From Cellvibrionaceae bacterium (GTDB taxonomy: Bacteria > Pseudomonadota > Gammaproteobacteria > Pseudomonadales > Cellvibrionaceae): 62,467 nt of DNA. Below are positions 44,740-54,044 of the stretch, in pieces. The first letter of the stretch is position 1, and each line of letters opens with the position of its first letter. The position numbers and the translations under genes were made by a program. The notes under the pieces are model-generated. The model saw nothing but the letters and a program-made list of their open reading frames with translations, was not told the DNA's origin and searched no databases. The stretch covers positions 1-62,467 of the forward strand of contig JAOXRT010000097.1 of assembly GCA_025800365.1 (NCBI GenBank), given 5' to 3'.

Positions 44740-44836
44740 AGTAACTTCCTTGTCGCTGTGTTGCCGTTAAGCTCGGCATCTAGAATGTATCAGCTAGGCG
44801 CTAAATTAATTAAACGTAGTTAAAAAGCCGAGAATT

Positions 44837-45778
44837 TTATTCCAAACTCGGACTACTGGTTTGATCCAGCGGTTGCATCTTAGCTTTACGCTTTCCGCCC
44901 AGTTCGGCATAGAGCATTGCGCTAATAATCAAGCCTGCGCCGATCCAGCCTTTAAAGCCTAAATGCTCATCCAAAAATACATAGGCAAAGAAATGCGCGA
45001 AAATTGGCTCTAGAGCAAATACTAAGGCGACCTTGTGGGGCTCCAGTAATCGTTGGCTTGAAGTTTGTGCCCAATAAGCAAATGCGCTTCCCAGCACGGC
45101 TGAATAAAGCACAGCTTGAATAACTACTGAGCTAAGCAGTTGTTCTTGAATCGGCGGGTATTCTTGAGTTTCGCCAATTCCAAATGCCGCAGCGATTGCG
45201 CTATAAAAGCCTACTGCAGCAAGCTGATAAATGCTGAGCAGTACGACGGGGTAACGGTCGGCATAGCGATCGGTGAAACAAATATGTGAGGCAAAGCAGA
45301 TGGCGCAGATGGTGACCAGTATGTCGCCGCTATTAAATTCCAGCTTGTCCCCTACGGTAAGCATATATAGCCCAGCCGTTGCCATAATGACACTAATCCA
45401 CACCGCTTTATCAACTTGCTTTTTGAATAGTAGGTAGGCGATCACAGGGGTGAGCGGTACGCAAAGGCCAGTAATAAAGCCTGCGTTAGAAACGCTGGTA
45501 TAGAGCATGCCCTGGGTTTGGGTGCTGAAACCTAAAAACAACAGTAAGCCTAAACCAAAGCCTGTTTTTAGTACTGGGCCGTGACCGCTAAAAGAGTGAC
45601 GCTCTTTTGACATCCACCACAGTGGTATAAGGCACAGCGCGGCTAGGCTGAAGCGCAGGGTGTTAAAGGTATTCACAGCAACAATATCAATAGCTTTGTC
45701 GATAACCACAAAGCCAGCACCCCATATGATGTTCACAATCACTAGGGCCCAAAATGCTGAGCGTCCGGAACGAATCAT
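44837..45778 (-). CDS. DMT family transporter (EamA)
   Basis: A 313-residue inner-membrane protein with ten hydrophobic helices in two EamA repeats (about 10-145 and 155-290). NIIWGAGFVVIDKAI opens the first, and GSAFAYWAQTSSQRLLEPHKVALVFALEPIFA (in two parts) is in the second, typical of drug/metabolite exporters. Substrate is unknown. The gene stands alone, with repeat-rich DNA upstream. Confidence 0.85.
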   Translation of the reverse strand: MIRSGRSAFWALVIVNIIWGAGFVVIDKAIDIVAVNTFNTLRFSLAALCLIPLWWMSKERHSFSGHGPVLKTGFGLGLLLFLGFSTQTQGMLYTSVSNAGFITGLCVPLTPVIAYLLFKKQVDKAVWISVIMATAGLYMLTVGDKLEFNSGDILVTICAICFASHICFTDRYADRYPVVLLSIYQLAAVGFYSAIAAAFGIGETQEYPPIQEQLLSSVVIQAVLYSAVLGSAFAYWAQTSSQRLLEPHKVALVFALEPIFAHFFAYVFLDEHLGFKGWIGAGLIISAMLYAELGGKRKAKMQPLDQTSSPSLE

Positions 45779-45879
45779 GTCTAATTAAAACCTGTGCTTA
45801 TTGGGCAAAGCAGGCGATCTTAGCAGGCTTGACGCTTTCCTCAAAGCTAAGTTGCTAGTTTCAGTTCGCGGCTCCGATC

Positions 45880-45907
45880 GGGGTCAGAACCCCTGTGTTC
45901 TGACCCC
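45880..45907. repeat. GGGGTCAGAAC palindrome, copy 1
   Basis: GGGGTCAGAAC-N6-GTTCTGACCCC, perfect 11-bp arms, flanked by GGCTCCGAT on the left and AGGTTTGGGC on the right, as in copy 4. Confidence 0.85.
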
Positions 45908-46058
45908 AGGTTTGGGCAGTTTGTTTGTGGTGTTGCTGTAATTGATGGAGTCGCGAAGGTTTGGGTGTTCTTTGCGGTTCTGTGTCTTTGGCTCTTTGGC
46001 GTTTTATCTTGAAGGGTTCTATGAGAGCGGCTGGTGTGTGTAGATAGGAGCTTCGATT

Positions 46059-46086
46059 GGGGTCAGAACCCTTGGGTTCTGACCCC
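46059..46086. repeat. GGGGTCAGAAC palindrome, copy 2
   Basis: GGGGTCAGAACCC-TT-GGGTTCTGACCCC, perfect 13-bp arms, eight bases from the end of tag. It may also end tag transcription. Confidence 0.85.
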
Positions 46087-46093
46087 TCCTCCA

Positions 46094-46687
46094 TTACTTG
46101 GCTAGCTTGTTTACCTGAGTGCGGCGAAAGCAATCTTGGCTGTGATCGTTTACCAGACCGCAGGCTTGCATATGGGCATAGCAGATGGTGGAACCGAAGA
46201 ATTTGAAACCACGTTTTTTAAGATCTTTACTGATCGCGTCCGATATATCAGTCGTAGCCGGATACTCTTCCATCTTGGTAATTTTGTTTTTGATGGGCTT
46301 GTGATTTACATAGGCCCACATATAGTCACTAAAGCTGCCAAACTCCTTTTGAATCTCTAAAAAGATCTTGGCATTGCTGATGGCAGCTTCGATCTTGCCG
46401 CGATGGCGAATGATAGCCGGGTTTTGTACCAGTTCATCAACTTTGGCCTGATCAAACTTGGCGACCTTTTTGGCGTCAAAATTCGCAAATGCCTTACGGT
46501 AGCCTTCGCGGCGTTGCAATACTGTATACCAGCTGAGTCCGGCTTGGGCGGATTCAAGCACTAGGAATTCGAACATGACTTTATCGTCATATACGGGGAC
46601 GCCCCATTCTTCGTCGTGGTAGCGAACATAGTCTTCTTTGCTGGTATCTAACCAGGGGCAGCGGCAGGGGGCTTTCTTGCTGGGCAT
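46094..46687 (-). CDS. tag: DNA-3-methyladenine glycosylase I
   Basis: A 197-residue base-excision repair enzyme that removes 3-methyladenine. Near the N-terminus CRCPWLD and YHDEEWGVPVYDD are family signatures; the C-terminal CYAHMQACGLVNDH gives the zinc ligands together with the N-terminal Cys. ESAQAGLSWYTVLQRREGYR is the helix carrying the catalytic glutamate. It is encoded alone, followed by a palindromic repeat. Confidence 0.95.
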   Translation of the reverse strand: MPSKKAPCRCPWLDTSKEDYVRYHDEEWGVPVYDDKVMFEFLVLESAQAGLSWYTVLQRREGYRKAFANFDAKKVAKFDQAKVDELVQNPAIIRHRGKIEAAISNAKIFLEIQKEFGSFSDYMWAYVNHKPIKNKITKMEEYPATTDISDAISKDLKKRGFKFFGSTICYAHMQACGLVNDHSQDCFRRTQVNKLAK

Positions 46688-46849
46688 GGTAAATCTCCTC
46701 GTTGGAAGCTCATAATAAAGCCACTAGCACTTAGAGCAAGTTAAGTTTCTTTGATATGCTTGCCTAACTGCCTTAAAAATAGCTTCTATAATGTCTCTAA
46801 GGCTCGGTTTGGCCTGTTGTCCTTTTTACCGCTAGGAGTGCTTGCCCCT

Positions 46850-47821
46850 ATGTTAATGCTCTATCCGTCCATTAAGCCCTATAAGACCTTTTATCTATCC
46901 GTCTCTGATGGTCATCAGCTCTATGTAGAGGAGTGTGGTAATCCAGAGGGCATACCGGTCTTATTCATTCATGGTGGGCCTGGAGGCGGTTGCAGCAAGA
47001 AGGATCGATGTTTCTTCGATCCGGAAATGTATCGCATTATTCTATTTGATCAGCGTGGTGCTGGACGCTCCTTGCCCCATGCTGAGTTAGAGGCCAATAC
47101 CACTCAAAAACTGATTGCCGATATCGAACAAATTCGCGAGCGCTTAGAGGTGGATCAATGGGTCTTGTTTGGTGGTTCCTGGGGTTCTACTTTGAGCCTA
47201 CTCTATGCCCAGGAACATGCTGACCGAGTAATGGGGATGATTTTACGAGGCATCTTCCTCTGCCGTGATCGAGACCTGCGTTGGTTTTACCAAGAGGGGG
47301 CGCATCACATATTTCCCGATTATTGGCAGGATTATGAGGAAATTATTCCACCGGCTGAGCGTGAAGATATGATCTCGGCTTATTACCGTCGTTTAACCGG
47401 CAGTGATGAGTTGGCTAAAATGAATGCCGCTAAGCATTGGTCGGTATGGGAAGGGCGTTGTTCTACGCTACGCCCGAGCGCTGATAAAGAAGCGCACTAT
47501 TCAGATCCGCATGTGGCTTTAGCCATGGCTCGAATTGAGGCGCATTACTTTGTAAACGAGGCCTTTATTGAGCAGGACCAGATTATAAAGAATGCTGAGA
47601 AGTTAGCTGGTATTCCTACCACGATTGTTCATGGGCGCTATGACATGGTTTGTCCTCTGGATAATGCCGTGAGTTTGTATAATGTGTTGCCGGATTCGGA
47701 GCTGCATATTGTTCGTGATGCTGGCCATGCCTCTAGCGAACCTAGTATCACCGATGCACTAGTGCGAGCGACGGAAGAAATGGCCGAGCGCTTTAAGGGC
47801 GATTTTCATCGCGGGGCTTAG
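46850..47821 (+). CDS. pip: Proline iminopeptidase
   Basis: A 323-residue alpha/beta-hydrolase releasing N-terminal proline from peptides. Oxyanion-hole motif HGGPGGG (about 45-51), DQRGAGRS, nucleophile GGSWGSTLSL (Ser about 115), and the acid/histidine in GRYDMVCP and DAGHASSE. Start ATG 46850 is chosen because GGAG is upstream and it begins the usual LYPSIKPY; an upstream open frame adds 33 atypical residues. A palindromic repeat with a T-run lies 62 bases downstream and may act as terminator. Confidence 0.9.
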   Translation: MLMLYPSIKPYKTFYLSVSDGHQLYVEECGNPEGIPVLFIHGGPGGGCSKKDRCFFDPEMYRIILFDQRGAGRSLPHAELEANTTQKLIADIEQIRERLEVDQWVLFGGSWGSTLSLLYAQEHADRVMGMILRGIFLCRDRDLRWFYQEGAHHIFPDYWQDYEEIIPPAEREDMISAYYRRLTGSDELAKMNAAKHWSVWEGRCSTLRPSADKEAHYSDPHVALAMARIEAHYFVNEAFIEQDQIIKNAEKLAGIPTTIVHGRYDMVCPLDNAVSLYNVLPDSELHIVRDAGHASSEPSITDALVRATEEMAERFKGDFHRGA

Positions 47822-47882
47822 TTGTTTCTTGAACATTCAAAGTTAACGCTATTAGTTTAAAACCGTTTTAACAAATTCAAAT

Positions 47883-47916
47883 GGGGTCAGAACCCGAAAG
47901 GTTCTGACCCCGATTT
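47883..47916. repeat. GGGGTCAGAAC palindrome, copy 3 (terminator-like)
   Basis: GGGGTCAGAACC-N5-GGTTCTGACCCC followed by CGATTTTTAT. The T-run suggests this copy serves as an intrinsic terminator for pip, upstream of dtd. Confidence 0.8.
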
Positions 47917-47937
47917 TTATCTCTCTAAGGAAGTATC

Positions 47938-48378
47938 TTGAAAGGTTTAATTCAAAGAGTCAGTCACGCCAATGTTGTGGTTGCTGGTGAAGAAGTTGGT
48001 GCGATAGAGCAGGGTATTTTATTACTGCTGGGCATCGAAAAAGACGACAGCAAGGAGCAGGCCGATAAGCTGCTTGATAAGCTTTTAAAGTATCGCATCT
48101 TTTCTGATGAGCAAGAGCGCATGAATTTAAGTGTGAGTGATATTGAAGGTGGTGTGTTGGCGATATCACAATTTACCTTGGCGGCGGAAACGAAAAAAGG
48201 TTTGCGCCCAGGTTTTTCTACGGCTAAGCCACCTGCCGAAGCGGAGGAGTTATATAACTATTTTGTATCGCGTTTGCAGGAGAAGCATCAGGGTAAAGTT
48301 GCTACTGGTGAGTTTGGTGCGGATATGAAAGTTAGCCTATGTAACGATGGGCCGGTGACGTTTATGTTGGAAGCTTAG
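47938..48378 (+). CDS. dtd: D-aminoacyl-tRNA deacylase
   Basis: Removes D-amino acids from mischarged tRNAs. 146 residues, with the family motifs SQFTL (about 78-82) and NDGPVTFMLE at the C-terminus (the Gly-Pro motif that enforces chirality). The start is TTG 47938, preceded by AAGGAAG (47927-47933) and giving the normal N-terminus MKGLIQRVSHANV. It follows pip, as in Pseudomonas. Confidence 0.94.
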   Translation: MKGLIQRVSHANVVVAGEEVGAIEQGILLLLGIEKDDSKEQADKLLDKLLKYRIFSDEQERMNLSVSDIEGGVLAISQFTLAAETKKGLRPGFSTAKPPAEAEELYNYFVSRLQEKHQGKVATGEFGADMKVSLCNDGPVTFMLEA

Positions 48379-48407
48379 TTGTAGCATCGAGATCGTGGCT
48401 CCGATTC

Positions 48408-48435
48408 AGGGTCAGAACCCACGGGTTCTGACCCC
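48408..48435. repeat. GGGGTCAGAAC palindrome, copy 4
   Basis: GGGTCAGAACCC-AC-GGGTTCTGACCC core. The flanks GGCTCCGAT and AGGTTTGGGC are shared with copy 1, so the repeat unit is about 50 bases. Lies between convergent dtd and tatC. Confidence 0.85.
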
Positions 48436-48459
48436 AGGTTTGGGCGTGACCCCGGTGGT

Positions 48460-49206
48460 TTAGGAGTTGGCTTCGCGCTTAACTAGGGTTTTGCCCATAA
48501 TGATGCCCACTTCAAACAGTAGCCACATCGGCAGCGCTAGCAATAGCTGGGAGATTACATCTGGGGGTGTAAGCAGCATGCCCAATACAAAACAGCCCAC
48601 AATAATATAGGGGCGTTTTTCACCTAGGCTTTCGGGCGTGCTTACGCCAGCGGAAATCAAGATGAAGGTCGCGATAGGAATCTCAAACGCCAGACCAAAG
48701 GCGAAGAAGATTTTTAAAATAAAATCCAGATAACTGCCCATGTCGGTCATCACCGATACGCCCTCGGGTGCCACGGATGTGAAAAAGCCAAACACCAGTG
48801 GGAACACTGCATAATAGGCAAAGGCGATGCCGGCATAAAAAAGAAACACGCTAGATACAAAAATAGGCAATGCTAGACGGCGTTCTTCTTTGTACATCGC
48901 AGGCGCGATAAATTGCCAGACTTGATAAATCAAGAATGGCATAGAGACAAAAATCGAAACAAATAGCGTTAGCTTAAAGGGGGTTAAGAAAGGTGCGGCC
49001 ACCTCGGTGGCGATCATGCCGGCCCCTTCGGGTAAGAACTTTTGCAGTGGTGCGGCGACGAAGGTGTAAATATCGTTGGCAAAATAAAATAAGCCAGCAA
49101 AAACCAACAGCACAATTAAAATACAACGTAATAAACGGTCACGTAATTCAATCAGATGCTGAACCAGTGGCTGCTCTACATCTTGGTGTTCACTGCTGTC
49201 ATTCAT
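48460..49206 (-). CDS. tatC: Twin-arginine translocase TatC
   Basis: The 248-residue receptor of the Tat system that exports folded proteins; six TM helices. The N-terminal LVQHLIELRDRLLRC and the FLTPFKLTLFVSIF first-loop/helix are family signatures that bind the RR signal. It overlaps tatB by four bases, completing tatABC on one strand. Confidence 0.96.
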   Translation of the reverse strand: MNDSSEHQDVEQPLVQHLIELRDRLLRCILIVLLVFAGLFYFANDIYTFVAAPLQKFLPEGAGMIATEVAAPFLTPFKLTLFVSIFVSMPFLIYQVWQFIAPAMYKEERRLALPIFVSSVFLFYAGIAFAYYAVFPLVFGFFTSVAPEGVSVMTDMGSYLDFILKIFFAFGLAFEIPIATFILISAGVSTPESLGEKRPYIIVGCFVLGMLLTPPDVISQLLLALPMWLLFEVGIIMGKTLVKREANS

Positions 49207-49586
49207 GATGCTGTTTTATCACTTGTCGGCTGAGGTTTTTCAGCGGCCGATTGAGGTTCTAAATTTAAATCTGGCTTAGATTCATCGCTACCGATGGCAG
49301 GGCTTTGCTCTGTGGCTTTGTTTGGCTCATCAATATCAAGGCTTTTATTAAGTTCTGCCTCAGCTTTGGCTAAACGCTCCATAACCTCTTCATTGTGCAG
49401 TTGGCGACGAATATCATCGGCGCCAATTTGCTGCTCAATTTCTTGGCGTGTGTCGCTGATGCTGCGTTTAATGCGTCCCCAGTAAAGCGCAAGTTTGCGC
49501 AGGGTGCCAGGCAGGCGTTCGGGCCCGATAACGACCAGGCTCACTACGGCAATCAGCAAAAGCTCAAAAAAACCAATATCAAACAT
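49203..49586 (-). CDS. tatB: Tat translocase subunit TatB
   Basis: A 127-residue protein: one TM helix (about 3-20, IGFFELLLIAVVSLVVIGPE), amphipathic helix with ERLPGTLRKLALY, then a long charged tail. It works with TatC in signal recognition. Overlaps tatC and starts five bases after tatA. Confidence 0.94.
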   Translation of the reverse strand: MFDIGFFELLLIAVVSLVVIGPERLPGTLRKLALYWGRIKRSISDTRQEIEQQIGADDIRRQLHNEEVMERLAKAEAELNKSLDIDEPNKATEQSPAIGSDESKPDLNLEPQSAAEKPQPTSDKTAS

Positions 49587-49591
49587 AAAGC

Positions 49592-49837
49592 TTACTTTTC
49601 AGCTTTTTCGGATTCAGTTTCTTTTTCAGTGCTTACACTTTCGCTTTTATCTTGCTCGACAGATTTAGGCGCTTCTTTGTCTTCGCCTTTATCTTCGTCA
49701 TTCATGGCCTTTTTAAAGCCCTTAATAGCGCCGCCTAAATCGCCGCCTAAGTTCTTTAAGCGCTTAGTGCCGAACAATAGCAACACAATCACTAAAATGA
49801 TCAGTAGCTGCCAAATGCTAATTCCACCTAAACCCAT
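49592..49837 (-). CDS. tatA: Tat translocase subunit TatA
   Basis: An 81-residue pore-forming subunit: short TM helix (about 8-23, [16 protein letters not shown]), then the amphipathic [22 protein letters not shown] helix (two parts) and an acidic tail. The first gene of tatABC, downstream of hisE. Confidence 0.94.
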   Translation of the reverse strand: MGLGGISIWQLLIILVIVLLLFGTKRLKNLGGDLGGAIKGFKKAMNDEDKGEDKEAPKSVEQDKSESVSTEKETESEKAEK

Positions 49838-49882
49838 TATCTTTTCCTCGCTCTAGAAACGCTTACTGCTCAGCAGTAAAGC

Positions 49883-50221
49883 TTATTTGTTTTTACGAGC
49901 CGCTTTTTCTTCCAAACCAGAAAGATCAAAACGACGCTCTAATTCACTAACAACAGCGCTGGCATCTTCGCCAAGATGGCTTAGCATAACCAGAGTGTGA
50001 AACCACAAATCCGCTGTTTCATAAATAAGGTCTTTATTATCGCCACTGTGCTCGGCGTCTTTAGCGGCCAGCACGGTTTCGACGGCTTCTTCGCCAACTT
50101 TTTCTAAAATCTTGTTCAAGCCTTTATGGTGCAGGCTTGCTACATATGAGCTATTTGGATCTGCAGCTTGCTTGCGCTCAGCCAGCACTTTACTTAATTG
50201 CTCTAGTACATCGTGTGTCAT
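49883..50221 (-). CDS. hisE: Phosphoribosyl-ATP pyrophosphatase
   Basis: Second step of histidine synthesis (PR-ATP to PR-AMP). 112 residues with the MazG-like helices [19 protein letters not shown] (about 36-54), whose glutamates bind magnesium, and [17 protein letters not shown]. It is a separate gene, as in Pseudomonas, rather than fused to hisI. Confidence 0.95.
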   Translation of the reverse strand: MTHDVLEQLSKVLAERKQAADPNSSYVASLHHKGLNKILEKVGEEAVETVLAAKDAEHSGDNKDLIYETADLWFHTLVMLSHLGEDASAVVSELERRFDLSGLEEKAARKNK

Positions 50222-50236
50222 GGTTGGCCCTTATCC

Positions 50237-50620
50237 TTACTGATAGATATCTGAAGGATCTTTTAACACCGGATCAACGACGACCCACTGTTCATTTTCT
50301 AAGCGGCGATAAGCGCATGATTCGCGCCCAGTATGACAGGCGATGCCACCAATTTGCTGCACCTGCATAACGATCATATCGCCATCGCAGTCTAAGCGAA
50401 TCTCTTCCAGCTTTTGAGTATGCCCCGAGCTTTCGCCCTTGTGCCAAAGCTTTTGACGAGAACGCGAGTAATACACGGCCTCTTGGCGCTCTACGGTAAG
50501 CTCTAATGCTTCACGATTCATATAGGCCATCATCAAAATGCGGCCTGTCTTGCTATCTTGGGCAATCGCGGCGACTAGGCCGTTGCTGTCCCATTTAACT
50601 TCATCTAGCCAGTTGCTCAT
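50237..50620 (-). CDS. hisI: Phosphoribosyl-AMP cyclohydrolase
   Basis: Third step of histidine synthesis. 127 residues with zinc/magnesium ligands in [12 protein letters not shown] and [12 protein letters not shown], and [11 protein letters not shown] near the N-terminus. It starts hisI-hisE-tatABC and is 126 bases after ubiB. Confidence 0.95.
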   Translation of the reverse strand: MSNWLDEVKWDSNGLVAAIAQDSKTGRILMMAYMNREALELTVERQEAVYYSRSRQKLWHKGESSGHTQKLEEIRLDCDGDMIVMQVQQIGGIACHTGRESCAYRRLENEQWVVVDPVLKDPSDIYQ

Positions 50621-50746
50621 TGTTAAACCTTATTGCCGGCTGTTTTGCTATTTTTTGCTATGAGGGCGCATTATTGCATAGCCCCCGTCTCGGCTAAAGC
50701 TAGTGGCGAAGCCTTAACGAAAGTTTAAAGCTGGCGCCAACAGGGC

Positions 50747-52336
50747 TTAACGATGCCAGAGTAGGGCGAGGCCAACTACTGCCAAAAGTAACGATTGGTA
50801 AGACCAAGCAGCGAGTGCCGGTCCCGCCGCCATCAATAAGCAGGCAGTGCCCATAATAGGCCACAAATAACGGCCTTGGCGTGTCTTAGGCTCTGGCTTT
50901 ACGATGTTCTGGGTGGCAGGACTCAAGCGCTGTCTTTCAAGGTTTTCATAGATCAGCTCAGGGATCTCGGGGAACTTCTCCATCCACTCTGGGGCGTAGC
51001 GCTTAAACTGCTGCCACAGTGCTTTTGGTGCAAAGCGATCCTTTAACCAGCGCTCAAGATAGGGGTGGGCTGTGCTCCATAGATCCAGATCGGGGTAGAG
51101 CTGGCGGCCAAGGCCTTCAATATTAAGAAGGGTTTTTTGCAGCAATACCAGCTGCGGTTGCACCTGCATATCAAAGCGGCGGGCGGTTTGGAAAAGCTGT
51201 ATCAACACCTGACCAAAAGAGATTTCTGCCAAGGGCTTTTCAAAAATAGGTTCGCATACACTGCGAATGGCATTTTCAAACTCGCCAATTGGGGTATCGG
51301 CCGGTACCCAGCCACATTGCACATGCAGCTCGGCGACTTGGCGGTAGTCGCGACGGAAGATAGCCAGCATATTGCGAGCCAGGTAGTACTGATCTTCGCG
51401 ATTTAAACTGCCCACAATGGCCATATCGACGGCGATATATTTGGGCTGCTTCGGGTTTTCTCTGGCAACGAAAATATTTCCCGGGTGCATATCGGCATGG
51501 AAAAAATTATCTTCAAAAACCTGTCGAAAGAAGATATCTACACCGCGCTCGGCCAAGCGCTTCATATCGGTATTTTGCGCTTCTAGCTGCTCAATATCCG
51601 TGACTGGGATGCCATAAATGCGCTCCATAACCATCACATTCTGACGGCAAAACTCCCAATGCACCTTGGGTACATAAAGCATAGGAGAGTTTTCAAAATT
51701 ACGGCGCAGCTGGCAGGCATTGGCGGCCTCCATCTGCAGATTGAGCTCATTTAAAATGGTATGTTGATAGTCTTCTACTACTTCAACAGGACGCAAACGG
51801 CGGCCATCTGCGCTGAAGCGTTCCACTAGGCTTGCTAGGCGAAATAGTAAGGCAATGTCTTCATTGATGGTGTTTTCAATGCCGGGGCGAACTGCTTTTA
51901 CGACGACCTCTTCACCGCTTTTTAGCTTGGCCGTGTGGACCTGTGCCACCGAGGCGGAGGCGAGAGGCTCGGAGGAAAACTCTGCAAATAACTCTTCTAC
52001 AGGCTGGCCTAAAGCACTTTCAACAATCTTTTGAAATTCAGCTTGATTAAAAGGCGCCACATTGTCTTGCAGGTGGTTTAGCTCTTTAACGATATCTTGC
52101 GGGACCAAGTCTGGGCGCGTAGATAGCAGCTGGCCAAATTTCACAAAAATAGGGCCCAGCTCTTCTAGGGCATGACGTAGGCGTTGCCCGCGACTCAACT
52201 CACCTTTAGGAAACAGCCATAGCAAAGGCTTTGCACAGCGCAACCACCAGGGTTGTTGTGCGCTATCGAGCAGTAAATCTAAGCGATAGCGGGCGCCAAC
52301 GCGGATAATCTTCAAAAGGCGAAACAGTGCCGTCAT
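50747..52336 (-). CDS. ubiB: Ubiquinone biosynthesis kinase-like UbiB
   Basis: A 529-residue ABC1/ADCK-family protein needed for ubiquinone synthesis. The KxGQ motif is in [16 protein letters not shown] (about 60), the A-rich loop in ASASVAQVH, and the metal aspartate in [12 protein letters not shown]; the usual glycine after this aspartate pair is replaced by Ala here. Two hydrophobic C-terminal helices anchor it. It overlaps ubiJ by four bases. Confidence 0.94.
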   Translation of the reverse strand: MTALFRLLKIIRVGARYRLDLLLDSAQQPWWLRCAKPLLWLFPKGELSRGQRLRHALEELGPIFVKFGQLLSTRPDLVPQDIVKELNHLQDNVAPFNQAEFQKIVESALGQPVEELFAEFSSEPLASASVAQVHTAKLKSGEEVVVKAVRPGIENTINEDIALLFRLASLVERFSADGRRLRPVEVVEDYQHTILNELNLQMEAANACQLRRNFENSPMLYVPKVHWEFCRQNVMVMERIYGIPVTDIEQLEAQNTDMKRLAERGVDIFFRQVFEDNFFHADMHPGNIFVARENPKQPKYIAVDMAIVGSLNREDQYYLARNMLAIFRRDYRQVAELHVQCGWVPADTPIGEFENAIRSVCEPIFEKPLAEISFGQVLIQLFQTARRFDMQVQPQLVLLQKTLLNIEGLGRQLYPDLDLWSTAHPYLERWLKDRFAPKALWQQFKRYAPEWMEKFPEIPELIYENLERQRLSPATQNIVKPEPKTRQGRYLWPIMGTACLLMAAGPALAAWSYQSLLLAVVGLALLWHR

Positions 52337-52983
52337 TCGGGTTGGTTTCCTTGCTTCGCGGCGCTCAGGGCCGCTTCCAGGCTTTGTTGAAGCTTGGCTA
52401 CTTTGGCGGCCAGTCGCTCGCCGTCATCACGTAGCTGATCTACCGCCTGATTAAAATCTTCTAGTTCAAAAGGGTGTGGAGTTGCACGCAGCTCTTCGCT
52501 AAGGGCTTCTCCGCTGCGTTGCCATATACTGGCTTCGCGTTCGCGCCAGAAGCTCATGCCTTTTCGCACTAGGCCCGCTAGGCCGGGGCCGGCGACATCG
52601 CCAAGCAGTTGGCTTAAGGGCTCTTCCCAATCGATGTCTAAATCTTTGGCGATACCCTGTAGATCTACTAATAAGCCCGTGCTGCCAAAAACTTGTACGC
52701 CGCTGTTGGCCAGGCTGTGCTGGGAGGATAGACCTAAGTTGGCAAGTGCCATGGCGCTGCCTTTGAGTTGGCAGTCTATTTGGCCTTCATAATGCTGTCG
52801 CAGCTGAACCAGGCCGTCCTCTATGAGCACAAAGGCCGTGATAGCGGGCCCCTGGCAGCATATCTGCAGGGTTTTTGCTCCGAGCTTGCGTAGCTTTTGT
52901 TGGCTGCCTGGATCATAGCTTAAGGCGCTATTGATCATGCGCTCTAAACTGGCGAAGGCGGCCGTGCTTAGGGTTGGGTCCAT
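52333..52983 (-). CDS. ubiJ: Ubiquinone biosynthesis accessory protein UbiJ (SCP2 domain)
   Basis: A 216-residue protein with an N-terminal SCP2-like lipid-binding domain (about 30-130) and a C-terminal coiled coil (about 160-210, [17 protein letters not shown]). UbiJ organises the cytosolic Ubi complex. ATG 52983 is preferred over an upstream ATG inside ubiE. It is between ubiE and ubiB, the expected order. Confidence 0.9.
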   Translation of the reverse strand: MDPTLSTAAFASLERMINSALSYDPGSQQKLRKLGAKTLQICCQGPAITAFVLIEDGLVQLRQHYEGQIDCQLKGSAMALANLGLSSQHSLANSGVQVFGSTGLLVDLQGIAKDLDIDWEEPLSQLLGDVAGPGLAGLVRKGMSFWREREASIWQRSGEALSEELRATPHPFELEDFNQAVDQLRDDGERLAAKVAKLQQSLEAALSAAKQGNQPE

Positions 52984-52996
52984 GCTAAAAGCTCGC

Positions 52997-53758
52997 TTAG
53001 GGCTTAATGCCTTTATGCAGTGCGACAATTCCGCCAGTCATGTTGTGATATTCACAGGCTGCAAAGCCGGCATCACTCATCATGTCTTTTAGGGTGTTTT
53101 GGTCTGGGTGCATGCGGATAGATTCCGCTAGGTAGCGGTAGCTATCGGCATCATTGGTGATCAAGCGGCCCATGGTCGGCAAAAAGGCGAAAGAGTAGGC
53201 GTCATAGGCCTTTTCCAGTAATGGATTGCCTGGCTTGGAAAACTCTAAAACCAGCAGTCGGCCGCCGGGCTTTAATACGCGCAGCATAGAGCGTAAAGCT
53301 AGGTCTTTATCGGTTACATTACGCAGGCCAAAGGCGATGGTAATGCAATCAAAGGTGTTATCAGCAAAGGGCAGAAATTGAGCATCCGCTTGGGAGACCT
53401 GCACATTGCCCGCAACCCCCTTATCGATCAGCTTATCGCGGCCAACTTTCAACATAGAGTCATTGATGTCGGCCAGTACAACTTGGCCTTCTGGGCCCAC
53501 CAGGCGGCTGAACTTAAGGGTTAAATCGCCAGTGCCGCCGGCAATATCTAATACCTTTTGGCCAGCGCGTACACCGGAAAGCTCGATGGTGTAGCGCTTC
53601 CACAGGCGGTGGATGCCACCTGACATCAAGTCGTTCATCAGGTCATATTTTGCGGCTACAGAGTGAAATACATCGGCAACTCGACCGGCTTTTTCGCCTT
53701 TGTCGACGGTTTCATAACCAAAGTGGGTGGTTTCCTGCTCTTGTTTGTGCTCGCTCAT
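52997..53758 (-). CDS. ubiE: Ubiquinone/menaquinone methyltransferase UbiE
   Basis: A SAM-dependent C-methyltransferase of ubiquinone synthesis. 253 residues; SAM motif [15 protein letters not shown] (about 69-83), DINDSMLK, and [12 protein letters not shown]. The N-terminal [17 protein letters not shown] and C-terminal [14 protein letters not shown] are UbiE signatures. First gene of the ubi-his-tat string. Confidence 0.96.
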   Translation of the reverse strand: MSEHKQEQETTHFGYETVDKGEKAGRVADVFHSVAAKYDLMNDLMSGGIHRLWKRYTIELSGVRAGQKVLDIAGGTGDLTLKFSRLVGPEGQVVLADINDSMLKVGRDKLIDKGVAGNVQVSQADAQFLPFADNTFDCITIAFGLRNVTDKDLALRSMLRVLKPGGRLLVLEFSKPGNPLLEKAYDAYSFAFLPTMGRLITNDADSYRYLAESIRMHPDQNTLKDMMSDAGFAACEYHNMTGGIVALHKGIKP

Positions 53759-54044
53759 AATACCCGGTTCGCTAGAAATTTAGTCGGCCGCTATTTTACA
53801 GGCTGGAGCTGTAAAAGCCATGTTTGAGAGGCCAAGCTAGACTGAGCTGGGTCAAGGGAAGGTTAGGTGTAAGAGGTTAGAGGTTAGATGTGAGACGAGA
53901 GGGGTTAGGTGCATGGGGTGCGAGCCTCTTAGGCTGCTGTCGGGTAAATTGCCGGTAATTTGGGCGATCCCGTCGCAATCTGGGTGCTGCTGTTGCGAAA
54001 TGGTTTATACTTCAGCTCAGATCAAGTTGTATTTAAGGTAAATT

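Larger units (their letters stand above)
45779..46093. other. Repeat-bearing gap
   Basis: No gene supported. It carries two copies of the GGGGTCAGAAC palindrome (45880-45907, 46059-46086), about 150 bases apart, with GT-rich sequence between them. Confidence 0.6.

Noticed and set aside
45861-46133. Open frame across the two palindromes before tag
   Set aside because: It is made by the repeats and overlaps the end of tag; no plausible protein features.
53820-54000. GTTAG-rich stretch as tandem repeats
   Set aside because: Units are irregular (AGGTTAG, GGGTTAG) with no consistent period.
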